From: an uncultured Verrucomicrobia subdivision 3 bacterium
GTDB taxonomy: Bacteria > Verrucomicrobiota > Verrucomicrobiia > Limisphaerales > UBA11358
Direction of reading: 5' to 3'
Length of the DNA: 34,132 nt
Assembly: GCA_903944085.1 (NCBI GenBank)
Contig: CAJAQO010000265.1
Coordinates: 1-34,132, forward strand
This document shows, in pieces, positions 24,873 to 33,485 of the stretch (within the stretch, counting starts at the first letter, position 1; every line of letters begins with the position of its first letter). The position numbers and the translations under genes are program-made. The notes below the pieces were generated by a model. That model was not told where the DNA came from. It did no database searches and saw only the letters and a program-made list of their open reading frames with translations.

Positions 24873-26177
24873 ATGAATCCCAGCGCCATCGAAGGCCACC
24901 TGACGCTCGTTTTGATCCAGTGGATGATCATCATCGCCGCCGCGTGGGCGTTTGGCCGGCTCGGCAAAAAATTTCTCCACCAGCCGCTCGCCGTCGGCGA
25001 AATCGCGGCGGGCATCATCCTCGGCCCGTCCGTTTTTGGCGCGATTTGCAACTGGCTGGCCAATGATTTCAACTCGCCCGGCATCGGCGACCTGCCGGCA
25101 AGCATTTTTCCCAAGAGCACGCAGACCTCCATGCAACTGCTCGGCAAGCTCGGCCTGATTTTTCTGCTGTTCCAAGTCGGGATGGAATTTGATTACAGCC
25201 ATCTGCGTGCAAAATCAAAAACCGTCACCTCGGTTTCCATTTTCGGGATGATCATGCCGTTTCTGTGTGGTCTCGCCATCGGGCCGTGGCTGCACAAAAC
25301 CTTCGCGCCGGAAACGCCCCAGTTCGGCTTTCAACTTTTTCTCTGCGTTGCGCTGTCCATTTCCGCGCTCCCGATCATGGGACGGATTCTTTTGGAGATG
25401 AACCTCGAGCGCACCGCGCTCGGCGCGATGACCGTCAGCACGGCGGCGATTGACGACGTCATCGGCTGGGTGCTGCTCGGCGTCGCCACGGTGCTGGCGA
25501 CGAATCAATTCAATTGGTGGCATCTGCTGCTGCAAATCGTGCTGATCGCCGGATTTTTTCTGCTGCTGCAAAAAGTCATCGGCCCGGCGCTGCGCAGCTA
25601 TTGGTTTAAACACGTCCACGATGCCCGCGAAAAAGGGATGCCGAATTCCTTTCTCGCGCTGCTGCTGGTCGCACTGTTCGCGAGTTGTCTCGTCACGCAT
25701 TATCTGGGCATTTTCGTCATCTTCGGCGCGTTTTTGTTCGGCACCTGCCTGCATCAGGAACCTGGCATTGTGAAAGCCTGGCGCGACCGTTTTTCCGGCG
25801 TGGTGCTGGTGGCGTTCGTCCCGATTTTTTTCACGAACACCGGCTTGAATACCAAGATTGGCGGGCTGCAAACGCCGGCAGCGTGGTTCGCGTGCGCGCT
25901 GATTCTCGCCGCCGCCGTCGCCGGCAAACTGGGCGGGTGCTATCTCGGCGCGCGGCTGACCGGCCAGACGCCGCGCGAGGCGGGCAGCATCGCCGCGCTG
26001 ATGAACACGCGCGCTTTAATGGGCCTCATCGCCATCAACGTCGGGCTGGAGTTGAAATTATTGACGCCGGAACTATTCACCATGCTCGTCATCATGGCGC
26101 TGGCGACGACCGCGATGTGCGGTCCACTGCTCCGCTGGTGGCTGCCGAAGGATTTGAAGGCGCTGGTGCCCAAATAG
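24873..26177 (+). CDS. CPA2-family cation:proton antiporter
   Basis: An inner-membrane Na+ or K+/H+ antiporter of the Kef/NapA type with about 12-13 membrane helices in 434 residues. Family hallmarks: QPLAVGEIAAGIILGPSVFG in the second helix, the acidic ion-binding pair in TAAIDDVIGWVLLG, and NTRALMGLIAINVGLELKLL near the end. There is no C-terminal TrkA-N nucleotide-binding domain, so it is the short form without obvious ligand gating. The ATG at 24873 is preceded by GAGG at a proper distance. The gene is monocistronic: 124 bp separates it from hisC and a terminator follows. Ion specificity cannot be deduced. Confidence 0.93.
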   Translation: MNPSAIEGHLTLVLIQWMIIIAAAWAFGRLGKKFLHQPLAVGEIAAGIILGPSVFGAICNWLANDFNSPGIGDLPASIFPKSTQTSMQLLGKLGLIFLLFQVGMEFDYSHLRAKSKTVTSVSIFGMIMPFLCGLAIGPWLHKTFAPETPQFGFQLFLCVALSISALPIMGRILLEMNLERTALGAMTVSTAAIDDVIGWVLLGVATVLATNQFNWWHLLLQIVLIAGFFLLLQKVIGPALRSYWFKHVHDAREKGMPNSFLALLLVALFASCLVTHYLGIFVIFGAFLFGTCLHQEPGIVKAWRDRFSGVVLVAFVPIFFTNTGLNTKIGGLQTPAAWFACALILAAAVAGKLGGCYLGARLTGQTPREAGSIAALMNTRALMGLIAINVGLELKLLTPELFTMLVIMALATTAMCGPLLRWWLPKDLKALVPK

Positions 26178-26261
26178 CCAACGCCGGCGGCACCGCCAAG
26201 GGTTTTCCGGCAAAATGCGGCTCTGTAAAAACTATTTTCTGGCAGGCACGCCTTCAAAATC

Positions 26262-26294
26262 AAAAACCCCCGCCCGTTTCCGAGCGAGGGTTTT
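26262..26294. terminator. bidirectional Rho-independent terminator
   Basis: A GC-rich stem (AAACCCCCGCCCG pairing with CGAGCGAGGGTTTT, G-U/one mismatch) with a short TTTC loop and T runs on both strands separates the convergent antiporter (plus) and aminotransferase (minus) genes. Confidence 0.88.
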
Positions 26295-26326
26295 GCAATT
26301 GGCTGTCGGCCCGTGGCGGCTCGCCA

Positions 26327-27415
26327 CTATTTCTTGCCGTAGAATTCGGCAATGGCGTCGCAGACTTTGTCCGCCGCGTCCAAACCCATTTCTCCATGGA
26401 TCGGCAGCGACAGAATTTCCTTCACCGCTTTTTCCGTGTTCGGCAATTTCGGAATGTAAGGGAACAAACCGACGACTGCCGGCTGCAAATGATTCGGCTT
26501 CGGATAATGCACGCCCGTTTCGATGTTTTTCTCTTTTAGAAATTTCTGCAAATCATCGCGGCGTTCGCAGCGGGTGACATACATGTGATACACCGGCGTG
26601 GCCCATTCGCGCACCGGCGGAGTTTGCACGATGCCTTTGAGGCGCTCGTTGTAGCGCGCCGCGATCTTGCGGCGGTTTTCGTTGAAGCCGTCAAGGTGCT
26701 TCAACATCACACGGCCGATGGCGGCGTTGATTTCGTTGAAGCGAATGTTGTAGCCGGTAAATTCATGATCGTATTTGCCCTGGCGACCGTGATTGCGCAA
26801 CATGCGCAGGCGGTCCGCGTAATCAATTTTGTTCGTCGTGATGCAGCCGCCGTCGCCGAGCACCGTGAGATTTTTCGACGGGAAAAAACTGAACGCACCA
26901 AAGTCGCCCATGCTGCCGACGGTTTTGCCTTTGTATTTCGCGCCCTGCGCCTGCGCGCAATCTTCGATGACCCACAATTTATTTTTCTTCGCGATGGCGA
27001 GCAGCTTGTCGTTGTCAATCGGATGGCCGTAAAGATGCACGCCGATGATGCCGACGGTGCGCGGCGTGATAAGCGATTCAACGTGTGCCAAATCCATGAC
27101 GAACGTGTCGTCAATGTCGGCGAACACCGGCTTCGCGCCGAGGTGAATCAGCGGCTCCATTGTCGGAAACGCGGTGTGGCTGGGCACGATGATTTCGTCG
27201 CCCGGCCCGATCCCTTGCAATTGGTGCAAACAGTAAACGATCATCGTCCACGAGCTGCCGAGGACGCATTGCGCGGTGCCGGTGTGCGCCGCGAGTTCGG
27301 CCTCGAACGCGGTGGATTCTTTGCCAAGGATGTATTGGCCGGAGCGGATGGCGCGCAGCGCGGCTTCCTCGACTTCGGCGTTCACGAAACATTTCGATAA
27401 TGGGATTTTGCTCAT
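26327..27415 (-). CDS. DegT/DnrJ/EryC1/StrS-family aminotransferase
   Basis: A PLP-dependent sugar aminotransferase acting on nucleotide-linked keto-sugars, for surface polysaccharide or glycan synthesis. Blocks seen: LGKESTAFEAELAAHTGTAQ, PGDEIIVPSHTAFPTMEPL, VIEDCAQAQGAKYKGKTVGS, the Schiff-base lysine in FSFFPSKNLTVLGDGG, and GYNIRFNEINAAIGRVMLKH. The 362-residue length is typical. The Idh/MocA-type dehydrogenase lies 81 bp upstream on the same strand; such pairs make 3-amino-3-deoxy sugars (for example the WlbA/WlbC or WbpB/WbpE type). The gap between them contains a palindromic repeat. The exact sugar is not known. Confidence 0.93.
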   Translation of the reverse strand: MSKIPLSKCFVNAEVEEAALRAIRSGQYILGKESTAFEAELAAHTGTAQCVLGSSWTMIVYCLHQLQGIGPGDEIIVPSHTAFPTMEPLIHLGAKPVFADIDDTFVMDLAHVESLITPRTVGIIGVHLYGHPIDNDKLLAIAKKNKLWVIEDCAQAQGAKYKGKTVGSMGDFGAFSFFPSKNLTVLGDGGCITTNKIDYADRLRMLRNHGRQGKYDHEFTGYNIRFNEINAAIGRVMLKHLDGFNENRRKIAARYNERLKGIVQTPPVREWATPVYHMYVTRCERRDDLQKFLKEKNIETGVHYPKPNHLQPAVVGLFPYIPKLPNTEKAVKEILSLPIHGEMGLDAADKVCDAIAEFYGKK

Positions 27416-27431
27416 AAATTTTCTAAAACTA

Positions 27432-27494
27432 TTTCACGCAAAGACGCCAAATCGCAAAGTTTTTTTCTTCGCGGCTTTGCGCCTTGGTGAGAGA
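27432..27494. repeat. palindromic element (TTTCACGCAAAG... ends)
   Basis: Left arm TTTCACGCAAAGACGCCAAA and the following CGCAAAG pair with the right arm CTTCGCGGCTTTGCGCC and TTGGTGAGAGA around a T-rich centre, with a few mismatches. It occupies nearly the whole gap between the dehydrogenase and aminotransferase genes. Confidence 0.85.
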
Positions 27495-27496
27495 TT

Positions 27497-28486
27497 TTAT
27501 TTTAACTCAACGGCCTTGCCAGTTTTCACCGATTCCAGCGCGGCGTTCAGCACGCGAACGGCATCGTAGCCAGACCACGCATCGGCGCGCGGCGTGGCGC
27601 GGGTTTTGATCGAATCAACGAATGCGCGCAGTTCCGCCAGCAGCGGTTCTTCTGGCGGCGTTTCAATTTGCGTCACGACGCCTTCGGTGGCCTTGAAATC
27701 TTTGCCGCCGGCGGGCGCGTGGGTGTTGGCGTAGGTTTTGATTTTATATTGCGCGACATTGTAATCGCACACCGCGCTCAATTTGTCGCCGCAGACAATC
27801 ACTTCGCGGTATTTTCCGGGAATAAAATATTCCGCTTCCACCGTGGCCCAGGTTTTGCCGTGCGGCGTGTCGTATTCCAGCGAAACCAAAGAAACGTCCT
27901 CCATGCCGCGCCCCATGAAATCGTGGTTGATGGCCTGCACCGACTTGGGCTGCGCGCCGAGAATGAAATTGAACAGGTCCACAAAATGAATGCCGTCGGC
28001 GAACATTACGCCGCTGTCGTTGCGCGGGCGCTTGAAACCGCCGAAGTGGCCGCGAATCATGTTCACTTTGCCGAACTCGCCGCTTTGCACCGCGTCCCGC
28101 AGCCAGAGCGTCGCCGGATCGAAGCGCAAAATGTGTCCGACTTGCAAAATGCGTTTGTGCTTGTCCGCCAGTTCCGCGAGCTGCTTCGATTCGTCGTTGG
28201 CGAGCGTCAGCGGTTTTTCGACGAAGACATCTTTGCCGGCTTCGAGGAATTCTTTGCACAGCGGAAAATGCGATTGCGCCGGCGTGACGACCACCACGCC
28301 ATCCACTTTGGAAATAAAGTCTTTGTAATTGGTCGTGAGCCGCTCGGCCGGCAGGCCCAGCTTGCGCGCCGGTTCGAGCTGCTTGTCGCCGACTTCGGCA
28401 ACGTAAAGTTCAATCGGCAGATTGTTCAGATTGCGCAAATGGTTCGCGCCCCAACGGCCAAGGCCGAGCAAAAGAATTTTTGTCAT
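27497..28486 (-). CDS. Gfo/Idh/MocA-family NAD-dependent sugar dehydrogenase
   Basis: An oxidoreductase of 329 residues. The N-terminal Rossmann domain has GLGRWGANHLRNL at residues 8-20, VVVVTPAQSHFPLCKEFLEA and the catalytic-site lysine motif DVFVEKPLT. The C-terminal half has the GGFKRPRNDSGVMFADGIHFVDLF substrate-binding segment. In context with the DegT-type aminotransferase it probably oxidises C3 of a UDP-hexosamine derivative so that the next enzyme can add an amino group; this is inference from the pairing. A TATAAT box lies 52 bp upstream and suggests this is the first gene of the two-gene unit. Confidence 0.92.
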   Translation of the reverse strand: MTKILLLGLGRWGANHLRNLNNLPIELYVAEVGDKQLEPARKLGLPAERLTTNYKDFISKVDGVVVVTPAQSHFPLCKEFLEAGKDVFVEKPLTLANDESKQLAELADKHKRILQVGHILRFDPATLWLRDAVQSGEFGKVNMIRGHFGGFKRPRNDSGVMFADGIHFVDLFNFILGAQPKSVQAINHDFMGRGMEDVSLVSLEYDTPHGKTWATVEAEYFIPGKYREVIVCGDKLSAVCDYNVAQYKIKTYANTHAPAGGKDFKATEGVVTQIETPPEEPLLAELRAFVDSIKTRATPRADAWSGYDAVRVLNAALESVKTGKAVELK

Positions 28487-28537
28487 CAGTAAAATAGAAT
28501 CGAACGCGCACGATCGCGCATTGGAAACGGATGGTTA

Positions 28538-28543
28538 ATTATA
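28538..28543 (-). promoter_or_regulatory. candidate -10 box TATAAT of the dehydrogenase-aminotransferase operon
   Basis: A consensus TATAAT on the minus strand lies 52 bp upstream of the dehydrogenase start in an A+T-rich stretch. The -35 region is weak (ACTTGG with a 17-base spacer). Confidence 0.5.
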
Positions 28544-28584
28544 CAATTTTGTGAAGAAAACCAAGTCGAAAATAAGCGGGCGGG

Positions 28585-28965
28585 CTATTTTTTGGCGTGT
28601 TTCCAAATGGGCACGTCGGCCTTGAGCCGGTCAATCAGTTCACCCATCAGCGCCAGCGCTGCCTGCCGGTGCCGGGACAAAACACTAATGAACAAAGAAG
28701 CTTCTCCCACTGGCACAAAATCCAGCCGATGGATGAACGAAATCTCCTGGCATGGATGTTTGGCCAAAAGTTCCTGGAAAATTTTTTCAAGCTGTGACCG
28801 CGCCATCGGCTCGTAAGCCTCATAAAACAGACCGGGGATTTTTTTGCCGTCCTCCAGTTCGCGCACGATGCCAAAAAATTCCAGCCGCGCGCCAAGCTCG
28901 CGCGTGGAAAAATCCGGTGCCGGCGGCGCAATCGGCGCGCGCGTGAATTCGATGCGCGTTTTCAT
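28585..28965 (-). CDS. moaE: molybdopterin synthase catalytic subunit
   Basis: The large subunit that inserts the dithiolene sulfurs into precursor Z (cPMP) to make molybdopterin. The family pattern is present: FFGIVRELEDGKKIPGLFYE, the conserved YEPMA segment, HRLDFVPVGEASLFISVLSRH, and the catalytic lysine region LKADVPIWKHAKK at the end. Length is 126 residues, slightly short because the C-terminal tail after IWK is brief. The stop of moaD and the ATG of moaE are one base apart, so translation is coupled and the two subunits should be made in step. Confidence 0.93.
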   Translation of the reverse strand: MKTRIEFTRAPIAPPAPDFSTRELGARLEFFGIVRELEDGKKIPGLFYEAYEPMARSQLEKIFQELLAKHPCQEISFIHRLDFVPVGEASLFISVLSRHRQAALALMGELIDRLKADVPIWKHAKK

Positions 28966-28966
28966 T

Positions 28967-29221
28967 TCAGCCGCCGCTCACCGGCGGGATCAGCGCCAGC
29001 TCGCTCGCCTCGCCGATGGGCTGGTCCCAGTCGGCATATTCGCGGTTGACCGCCACGCGAATGATTTTGCCCGGATCAAACTGCGGCGCGAGTCGGCGAA
29101 AAATTTCGCGCGGCGTCTCGCCTGGCTCGCACTCAATTGTCTTTTCGGCGAAGCCCAGCTGCGTGCGCGTTTGCGCGAAAGTGAGGATGGTGATTTTCAC
29201 GTCAGTAATGGGCACCGGCAC
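28967..29221 (-). CDS. moaD: molybdopterin synthase sulfur-carrier subunit
   Basis: The small ubiquitin-like sulfur carrier of molybdopterin synthase. It ends in the obligatory Gly-Gly (ALIPPVSGG), whose terminal glycine becomes a thiocarboxylate. The core ITILTFAQTRTQLGF and ITHE-like hydrophobic pattern fit the family. The start is uncertain: GTG codons occur at 29221, 29215 and 29200; the one at 29215 has AAGG at a usable distance, and the one at 29200 gives the most typical N-terminus (VKITILTFA). The gene begins within 8-29 bp after the moaA stop and is coupled to moaE. The activating enzyme (MoeB type) is not in the window. Confidence 0.88.
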   Translation of the reverse strand: MPVPITDVKITILTFAQTRTQLGFAEKTIECEPGETPREIFRRLAPQFDPGKIIRVAVNREYADWDQPIGEASELALIPPVSGG

Positions 29222-29229
29222 CTTGCCAG

Positions 29230-30213
29230 TCAGCCGCCGATGGCCGTCATCACGCGCTGCGGCTGGTAATTATTGCGGAACAAATGCTCCGGCGGCTTTT
29301 GCGTGAGCGTGGCGCGGAAAAGATTTTTCAAATGCGGCTCGTCAATTTGCGGCCGCAGCGCCGGTTTCAAATCCGTTTCGAGATGGTTGCCGAGACACGG
29401 GCGCAGCTTGCCGTCGCACGTCAGCCGCATTTTGTTGCAGCGCTCGCAAAAATGCAGGTCGCTCAACGCGCCGATCAGCCCGACGGTCACGCCGCGTTTT
29501 TTCAGCCGGAAATATCGCGCCGGACCGTAGCCGTGAAACTCGCGCAATTCCTCCAGCTCGTCTTCGCGCCGCAGGAGCGCCAGCACTTCGGTCATGGGCA
29601 TAAAATTCGTTTCGTTCAGCATCTCGGTGAGGCTCACGGGCATCAATTCGATGAAGCGGATGACCACGTCGTGTTTCGCGGCGAAGTCCAGCAGCGGAAA
29701 AATTTCGCCGTCATTTTTCCCGCGCATGAGCACCGTGTTCAGCTTCACCGAATCATAACCGAGTTGTTTCACCGCGCGGATGCCGTCGAGCACCGGCGCA
29801 ACGTCGCCGCCGGTGATCGCGCGGTAAGTCGCGGGGTTCAGTGCGTCGAGGCTGATGTTGACGCGGCGCAATCCCGCGTCGAACAAAGGCCGCGCCAGTT
29901 CCGGCAGCCGCGTGCCGTTGGTCGAAAGCGGCACGCACTCCACGCCCGGCGTGGCGATAAGTTCACCGATGAAATGGACGACATCCTTGCGCACGAGCGG
30001 CTCGCCGCCCGTCACGCGAAATTTTTTGAAGCCGAGCGCCACCGCCGTCCGCACGACCGCCAGCAGTTCCTCGTAGCTCAAAATTTCACCGCGCGGCAGC
30101 CAGTTCGCGTAATTTTCCGGCAGGCAGTAGAGACACCGCTCGTTGCAGCGGTCCGTCACGGAAATCCGCAGGTAATCCACCGGCCGGCCGTTGGGGTCAA
30201 TCAGTGCGCTCAT
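29230..30213 (-). CDS. moaA: GTP 3',8-cyclase (radical SAM)
   Basis: It catalyses the first step of molybdenum cofactor synthesis, radical-SAM cyclisation of GTP. The N-terminal [4Fe-4S] cluster motif is CNERCLYC with cysteines 23, 27 and 30. The C-terminal cluster motif CERCNKMRLTCDGKLRPCLG is intact. The protein ends in the conserved Gly-Gly (MTAIGG). SAM and GTP binding segments RVTGGEPLVRKD and PLSTNGTRL are present. The 327-residue length is normal. It is the first gene of the moaA-moaD-moaE arm and is divergent from moeA with only 62 bp between the starts. Confidence 0.97.
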   Translation of the reverse strand: MSALIDPNGRPVDYLRISVTDRCNERCLYCLPENYANWLPRGEILSYEELLAVVRTAVALGFKKFRVTGGEPLVRKDVVHFIGELIATPGVECVPLSTNGTRLPELARPLFDAGLRRVNISLDALNPATYRAITGGDVAPVLDGIRAVKQLGYDSVKLNTVLMRGKNDGEIFPLLDFAAKHDVVIRFIELMPVSLTEMLNETNFMPMTEVLALLRREDELEELREFHGYGPARYFRLKKRGVTVGLIGALSDLHFCERCNKMRLTCDGKLRPCLGNHLETDLKPALRPQIDEPHLKNLFRATLTQKPPEHLFRNNYQPQRVMTAIGG

Positions 30214-30261
30214 TTAGGAAACGAATTTATCTTGTAAGATGGCATTTTTCAGCGGCAGCGC

Positions 30262-30267
30262 TAGAAT
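30262..30267 (+). promoter_or_regulatory. candidate -10 element (TAGAAT) before moeA
   Basis: TAGAAT lies 8 bases before the moeA ATG at 30276, so a transcript from it would be leaderless or nearly so; no Shine-Dalgarno sequence is present. A near-palindrome ATCTT-GT-AAGAT at 30229-30240 lies in the middle of the divergent gap and could be an operator. Confidence 0.35.
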
Positions 30268-30275
30268 TTTGTCGC

Positions 30276-31466
30276 ATGATTTCACTGGCCGAAGCCCGCG
30301 CGCTGATCGCCGATAATATTTCGCCGCTGCGCGCAACGTCCGCGCCGCTGGCGGGAGCATCCGGCCGAGTATTACGCCAGGACGTCCGCGCGCCGGAAGA
30401 TTTGCCGGCCTTTGACCGTTCAGCGATGGACGGTTACGCCATATTCGCGGATGACGCTTCGGAAAAATTTCGCATCGTCGCGGAAATCCCGCCGGGCGCA
30501 GCGCCACCAATAAAAATCAGACGCGGCGAATGCGCGCGGATTTTCACCGGCGCGCAAATTCCTGCCGGCGCATCCCAGGTGCTGATGCAGGAAAATGTCC
30601 GCCGCGAAAATAATTTCATCGTCCCGCTGGAAAAAACCCGCGCCCGACACATCCGTTTTCGCGGCGAAGATGCGCGCAAGGGCGATTTGCTGCTGAAATC
30701 CGGCACCCGGTTGGGCGCGGGCGAACTGGCCTTGCTCGCCGGTTTGGGGGTCGCGCAACCGAAAATTTCTCCGGCTGTGCGCGTCGCGCATTTTGCCACG
30801 GGCGATGAACTCGTCGCGCCGGAAAAGAAATTGAAGCGGGGCCAAATTCGGGATGCCAACAGCTCGCTCGTCGCCGCGTTTGTCCGGCAATTCGGGGGTG
30901 AAATGGTGCGTCAAGAACGCGTCGCGGATGATTTTGATTTGCTGTGGCAACGAACCCGGACACTGGAAAAAAACTTTGATTTGCTGCTGCTTTCCGGCGG
31001 CGCGAGCGTGGGTGATTACGATTTTGGAAAAAAGCTGCTGACCGTGCTCGGATTCAAAACTCATTTTACCGCCGTCAATTTGCGCCCAGGCAAGCCACTG
31101 GTGTTTGCCACGCGCGGCAAACAGGCGGCGTTCGTTTTGCCGGGCAATCCGGTTTCGCATCTGGTCACGCTGCACGTCGCCGTGCGGCTGGCGCTGGAAA
31201 AATTTTCCGGCGCAAACGCCTCATGGCCGCTGGTGAAAATCCGGCTGGCGGAAAATTTTGAAACCAAGCCCGCAAATCGCGAGACGTTCTGGCCGGCGCG
31301 GGTGGAGATCCGCCACGGCGAACTTGTGGCGCGCCCGCTGCGCTGGCAAAGTTCCGGCGATGTGACCGCCCTGGCCGGCGCCAACGCGCTGCTGCAACTG
31401 GCCGCCGGCGCGCAACCACCAAAAGCCGGCAAAGATATTTTAGTTTTAATGCTCGAAGTGCCATGA
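30276..31466 (+). CDS. moeA: molybdopterin molybdenumtransferase
   Basis: It inserts molybdate into adenylylated molybdopterin. Starting at the ATG at 30276 gives 396 residues beginning MISLAEARALI, a typical MoeA N-terminus; the in-frame start at 30204 overlaps moaA and adds 24 unrelated residues. Blocks seen: DLPAFDRSAMDGYAI, RIFTGAQIPAGASQVLMQE, RFRGEDARKGDLLL, ATGDEL, LLSGGASVGDYDFGKKLL, and LRPGKPLVFATRGKQAAFVL followed by PGNPVS. The short 4-bp overlap (ATGA) with moaC indicates coupled translation. It is divergent from moaA. Confidence 0.95.
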   Translation: MISLAEARALIADNISPLRATSAPLAGASGRVLRQDVRAPEDLPAFDRSAMDGYAIFADDASEKFRIVAEIPPGAAPPIKIRRGECARIFTGAQIPAGASQVLMQENVRRENNFIVPLEKTRARHIRFRGEDARKGDLLLKSGTRLGAGELALLAGLGVAQPKISPAVRVAHFATGDELVAPEKKLKRGQIRDANSSLVAAFVRQFGGEMVRQERVADDFDLLWQRTRTLEKNFDLLLLSGGASVGDYDFGKKLLTVLGFKTHFTAVNLRPGKPLVFATRGKQAAFVLPGNPVSHLVTLHVAVRLALEKFSGANASWPLVKIRLAENFETKPANRETFWPARVEIRHGELVARPLRWQSSGDVTALAGANALLQLAAGAQPPKAGKDILVLMLEVP

Positions 31467-31909
31467 AAAAATTTTCGCACCTGGACGTGGAAGGCCGCGC
31501 CAAGATGGTGGATGTCGGCCACAAGCCGGCACAACTGCGCATCGCGATTGCGGAGGGATCGGTTCGCTGCCTGCCGGCAACCATCGCGGCTTTGCGCGCC
31601 AAAAGCCTGCCAAAGGGCGATGTTTTCACCGTGGCCAAAGTCGCGGCGATTCTGGCGGCCAAGCGCGTGGATGAATTGATTCCGCTCTGCCATTCGCTGC
31701 CGCTGGACGCGGTCGAAGTAAATTTTTTTCTCAAGAAAAATTTCGTTCGCATCACCGCCGAGGCGCGCACAACGGCGAAAACGGGCGTGGAAATGGAAGC
31801 GTTGACGGCGGTGAGCGTGGCGGCGCTGACGATTTACGACATGTGCAAGGCGGTGGACAAAACGATGGTCATCGAAGGCGTGCGGCTGGTTTCCAAAATC
31901 AAAAAATGA
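31463..31909 (+). CDS. moaC: cyclic pyranopterin monophosphate synthase
   Basis: It converts the MoaA product to cPMP. Blocks seen: KMVDVGHKPAQLRIAIAEG, the KGDVFTVAKVAAILAAKR segment, LIPLCHSLPLDAVEV and the active-site EARTTAKTGVEMEALTAVSV with YDMCKAVDK. It starts within the last codons of moeA and its stop overlaps the mogA start by 4 bp, so the three genes are translationally coupled. Length is 148 residues. Confidence 0.95.
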   Translation: MKKFSHLDVEGRAKMVDVGHKPAQLRIAIAEGSVRCLPATIAALRAKSLPKGDVFTVAKVAAILAAKRVDELIPLCHSLPLDAVEVNFFLKKNFVRITAEARTTAKTGVEMEALTAVSVAALTIYDMCKAVDKTMVIEGVRLVSKIKK

Positions 31910-32394
31910 AAATTGGGCGCGTCACTTTGAGCGACCGCGCGAGCGGCGGCATTTACGAGGACCGCAGCGGCCCGGAAATCGAGCGCGTGCTGCGCGAGTC
32001 GTTTGCCGAGGAAATTGAATTCGAGCGCGTGCTGCTGCCGGATGAGGAAAAGCAAATCGAGACGGCGCTGAAACATTTGTGCACGCTCGGCTGCGACCTC
32101 GTGGTCACGACCGGCGGCACTGGGCCGGCGGCGCGCGACGTGACGCCGGAAGCCACGCGCGCGGTGCTGGAAAAAGAACTGCCGGGCTTTGGCGAAGTGA
32201 TGCGCGCCGTGTCATTCGCGAAGGTGCCGACGGCAATTTTGTCGCGCGCGACGGCTGGCGTGCGCGGAAAAACTTTGATCGTCAATTTGCCGGGAAATCC
32301 GCGCGCCATCGCCGAGTGCCTGCCGCCGCTGCTGCCGGCGATTGCCGAGGCGATTGACCACATCGCCGGTTTCCGCCCGAAATTGAAACTTTAA
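31906..32394 (+). CDS. mogA: molybdopterin adenylyltransferase
   Basis: It adenylylates molybdopterin before metal insertion by MoeA. The ATG at 31906 overlaps the moaC stop (ATGA) and gives 162 residues. Family blocks: VTLSDRASGGIYEDRSGPEI, LVVTTGGTGPAARDVTPEAT, SRATAGVRGKTLIVNLPGNP. The presence of moaA, C, D, E, moeA and mogA in one place gives nearly the full cofactor pathway; no molybdoenzyme or molybdate transporter gene is in the window. Confidence 0.93.
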   Translation: MKIGRVTLSDRASGGIYEDRSGPEIERVLRESFAEEIEFERVLLPDEEKQIETALKHLCTLGCDLVVTTGGTGPAARDVTPEATRAVLEKELPGFGEVMRAVSFAKVPTAILSRATAGVRGKTLIVNLPGNPRAIAECLPPLLPAIAEAIDHIAGFRPKLKL

Positions 32395-32436
32395 AGTCCC
32401 GCGCAGCGTCCAGCTTTTGCCAACCGAAAACCGAAA

Positions 32437-33423
32437 ATGAAAACCCGTTTTGCCCGCCGCCTAGCCATCGCTTGTTTTTTTGCCGCCGCCAGTTTTTTGC
32501 GGGCGGCGGATTTGCCGCTCATCCAACCGGGCGCGGTTTGGCCGGATGACCGGGGCCAGCATGTGCAGGCGCACGGCGGCGGCATCCTCAAATTCGGCGA
32601 CACCTTTTATTGGTTCGGCGAAGATCGCGGACAAAACCTAGACCGGGGCAGTTGCCATGTCAGTTGCTATGCCTCGACGAATCTCGCGGACTGGAAATTC
32701 TGCGCCGACGTTTTAAACATGGTCGCGCCCACGAATTTCGGCCGCCGGCTTGTGCTCGAACGGCCGAAAGTATTTTACAACGCCCCCACGAAAAAGTTCG
32801 TGATGTATTTTCACATGGACGACGGGCGCTACAAGGTCGCCAGCGTCGGCGTGGCGGTGAGCGACTCGGTGGCCGGCGATTACCAGTTCCTGAAATATTT
32901 TCGTCCGCTCGACCATGAAAGCCGCGACATCGGCCAGTTCGTGGATGACGACGGCACGGCGTATTTGATTTTTGAGGATCGGCCGTTCGGCTTTCGCATC
33001 GCGAAATTATCCGACGATTATTTGACGGTGGAAAAAGAAATTTGCCTGATCCCGCAGCACATGGAAGGCGGCGCGCTGGTGCATTTGAACGGACTTTATT
33101 ATGTGATCGGTTCGGCGCTGACCGGCTGGAATCCAAATCCAAATAAATATGCCACGGCGAAATCGCTCGCCGGGCCGTGGTCGGAATTCAAGGACATCGC
33201 GCCACCGGAAACGAACACCTACGGCGCGCAATCCACGCTGATGCTGAAAGTCGTCGGCACGAAAACGACGACGGTGATTTTCATGGGCGACCTTTGGAAG
33301 CCGCGCACGCAATGGGATTCGCGCTACCTCTGGATGCCGCTGCAAATCGGCGACGGCAAGCTATGGCTGCCGGAGCCGAAGCCGTGGACGCTGGATCTCC
33401 AGACGGGCGAGAGTAAATTTTAG
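32437..33423 (+). CDS. secreted GH43-family glycoside hydrolase (galactosidase/galactanase-like)
   Basis: A five-bladed beta-propeller glycosidase of 328 residues. A signal peptide (MKTRFARRLAIACFFAAASF then LRAA) directs it to the periplasm or outside. The order of blocks matches GH43 enzymes related to exo-beta-1,3-galactanases: QAHGGGILKFGDTFYWFGED, LERPKVFYNAPTKKFVMYFH, SRDIGQFVDDDGTAYLIFED, EGGALVHLNGLYYVIGSALT followed by GWNPNPN, and QSTLMLK...FMGDLWKPR. The Glu in EGGALV is the likely proton donor and the Asp in VDDDGTAY a likely active-site acid. It lacks any carbohydrate-binding module. It starts 42 bp after mogA but is functionally unrelated. Confidence 0.85.
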   Translation: MKTRFARRLAIACFFAAASFLRAADLPLIQPGAVWPDDRGQHVQAHGGGILKFGDTFYWFGEDRGQNLDRGSCHVSCYASTNLADWKFCADVLNMVAPTNFGRRLVLERPKVFYNAPTKKFVMYFHMDDGRYKVASVGVAVSDSVAGDYQFLKYFRPLDHESRDIGQFVDDDGTAYLIFEDRPFGFRIAKLSDDYLTVEKEICLIPQHMEGGALVHLNGLYYVIGSALTGWNPNPNKYATAKSLAGPWSEFKDIAPPETNTYGAQSTLMLKVVGTKTTTVIFMGDLWKPRTQWDSRYLWMPLQIGDGKLWLPEPKPWTLDLQTGESKF

Positions 33424-33485
33424 AACCGCAGTCTGGAAGCGCCGGCGCATAAACCAAATCCGCCACCGCCGCCGGTTTATGGTTT

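Noticed and set aside
30214-30275. molybdenum-cofactor riboswitch
   Set aside because: The divergent gap is only 62 bp, too short for the known Moco RNA motif, and the expected stems are absent.
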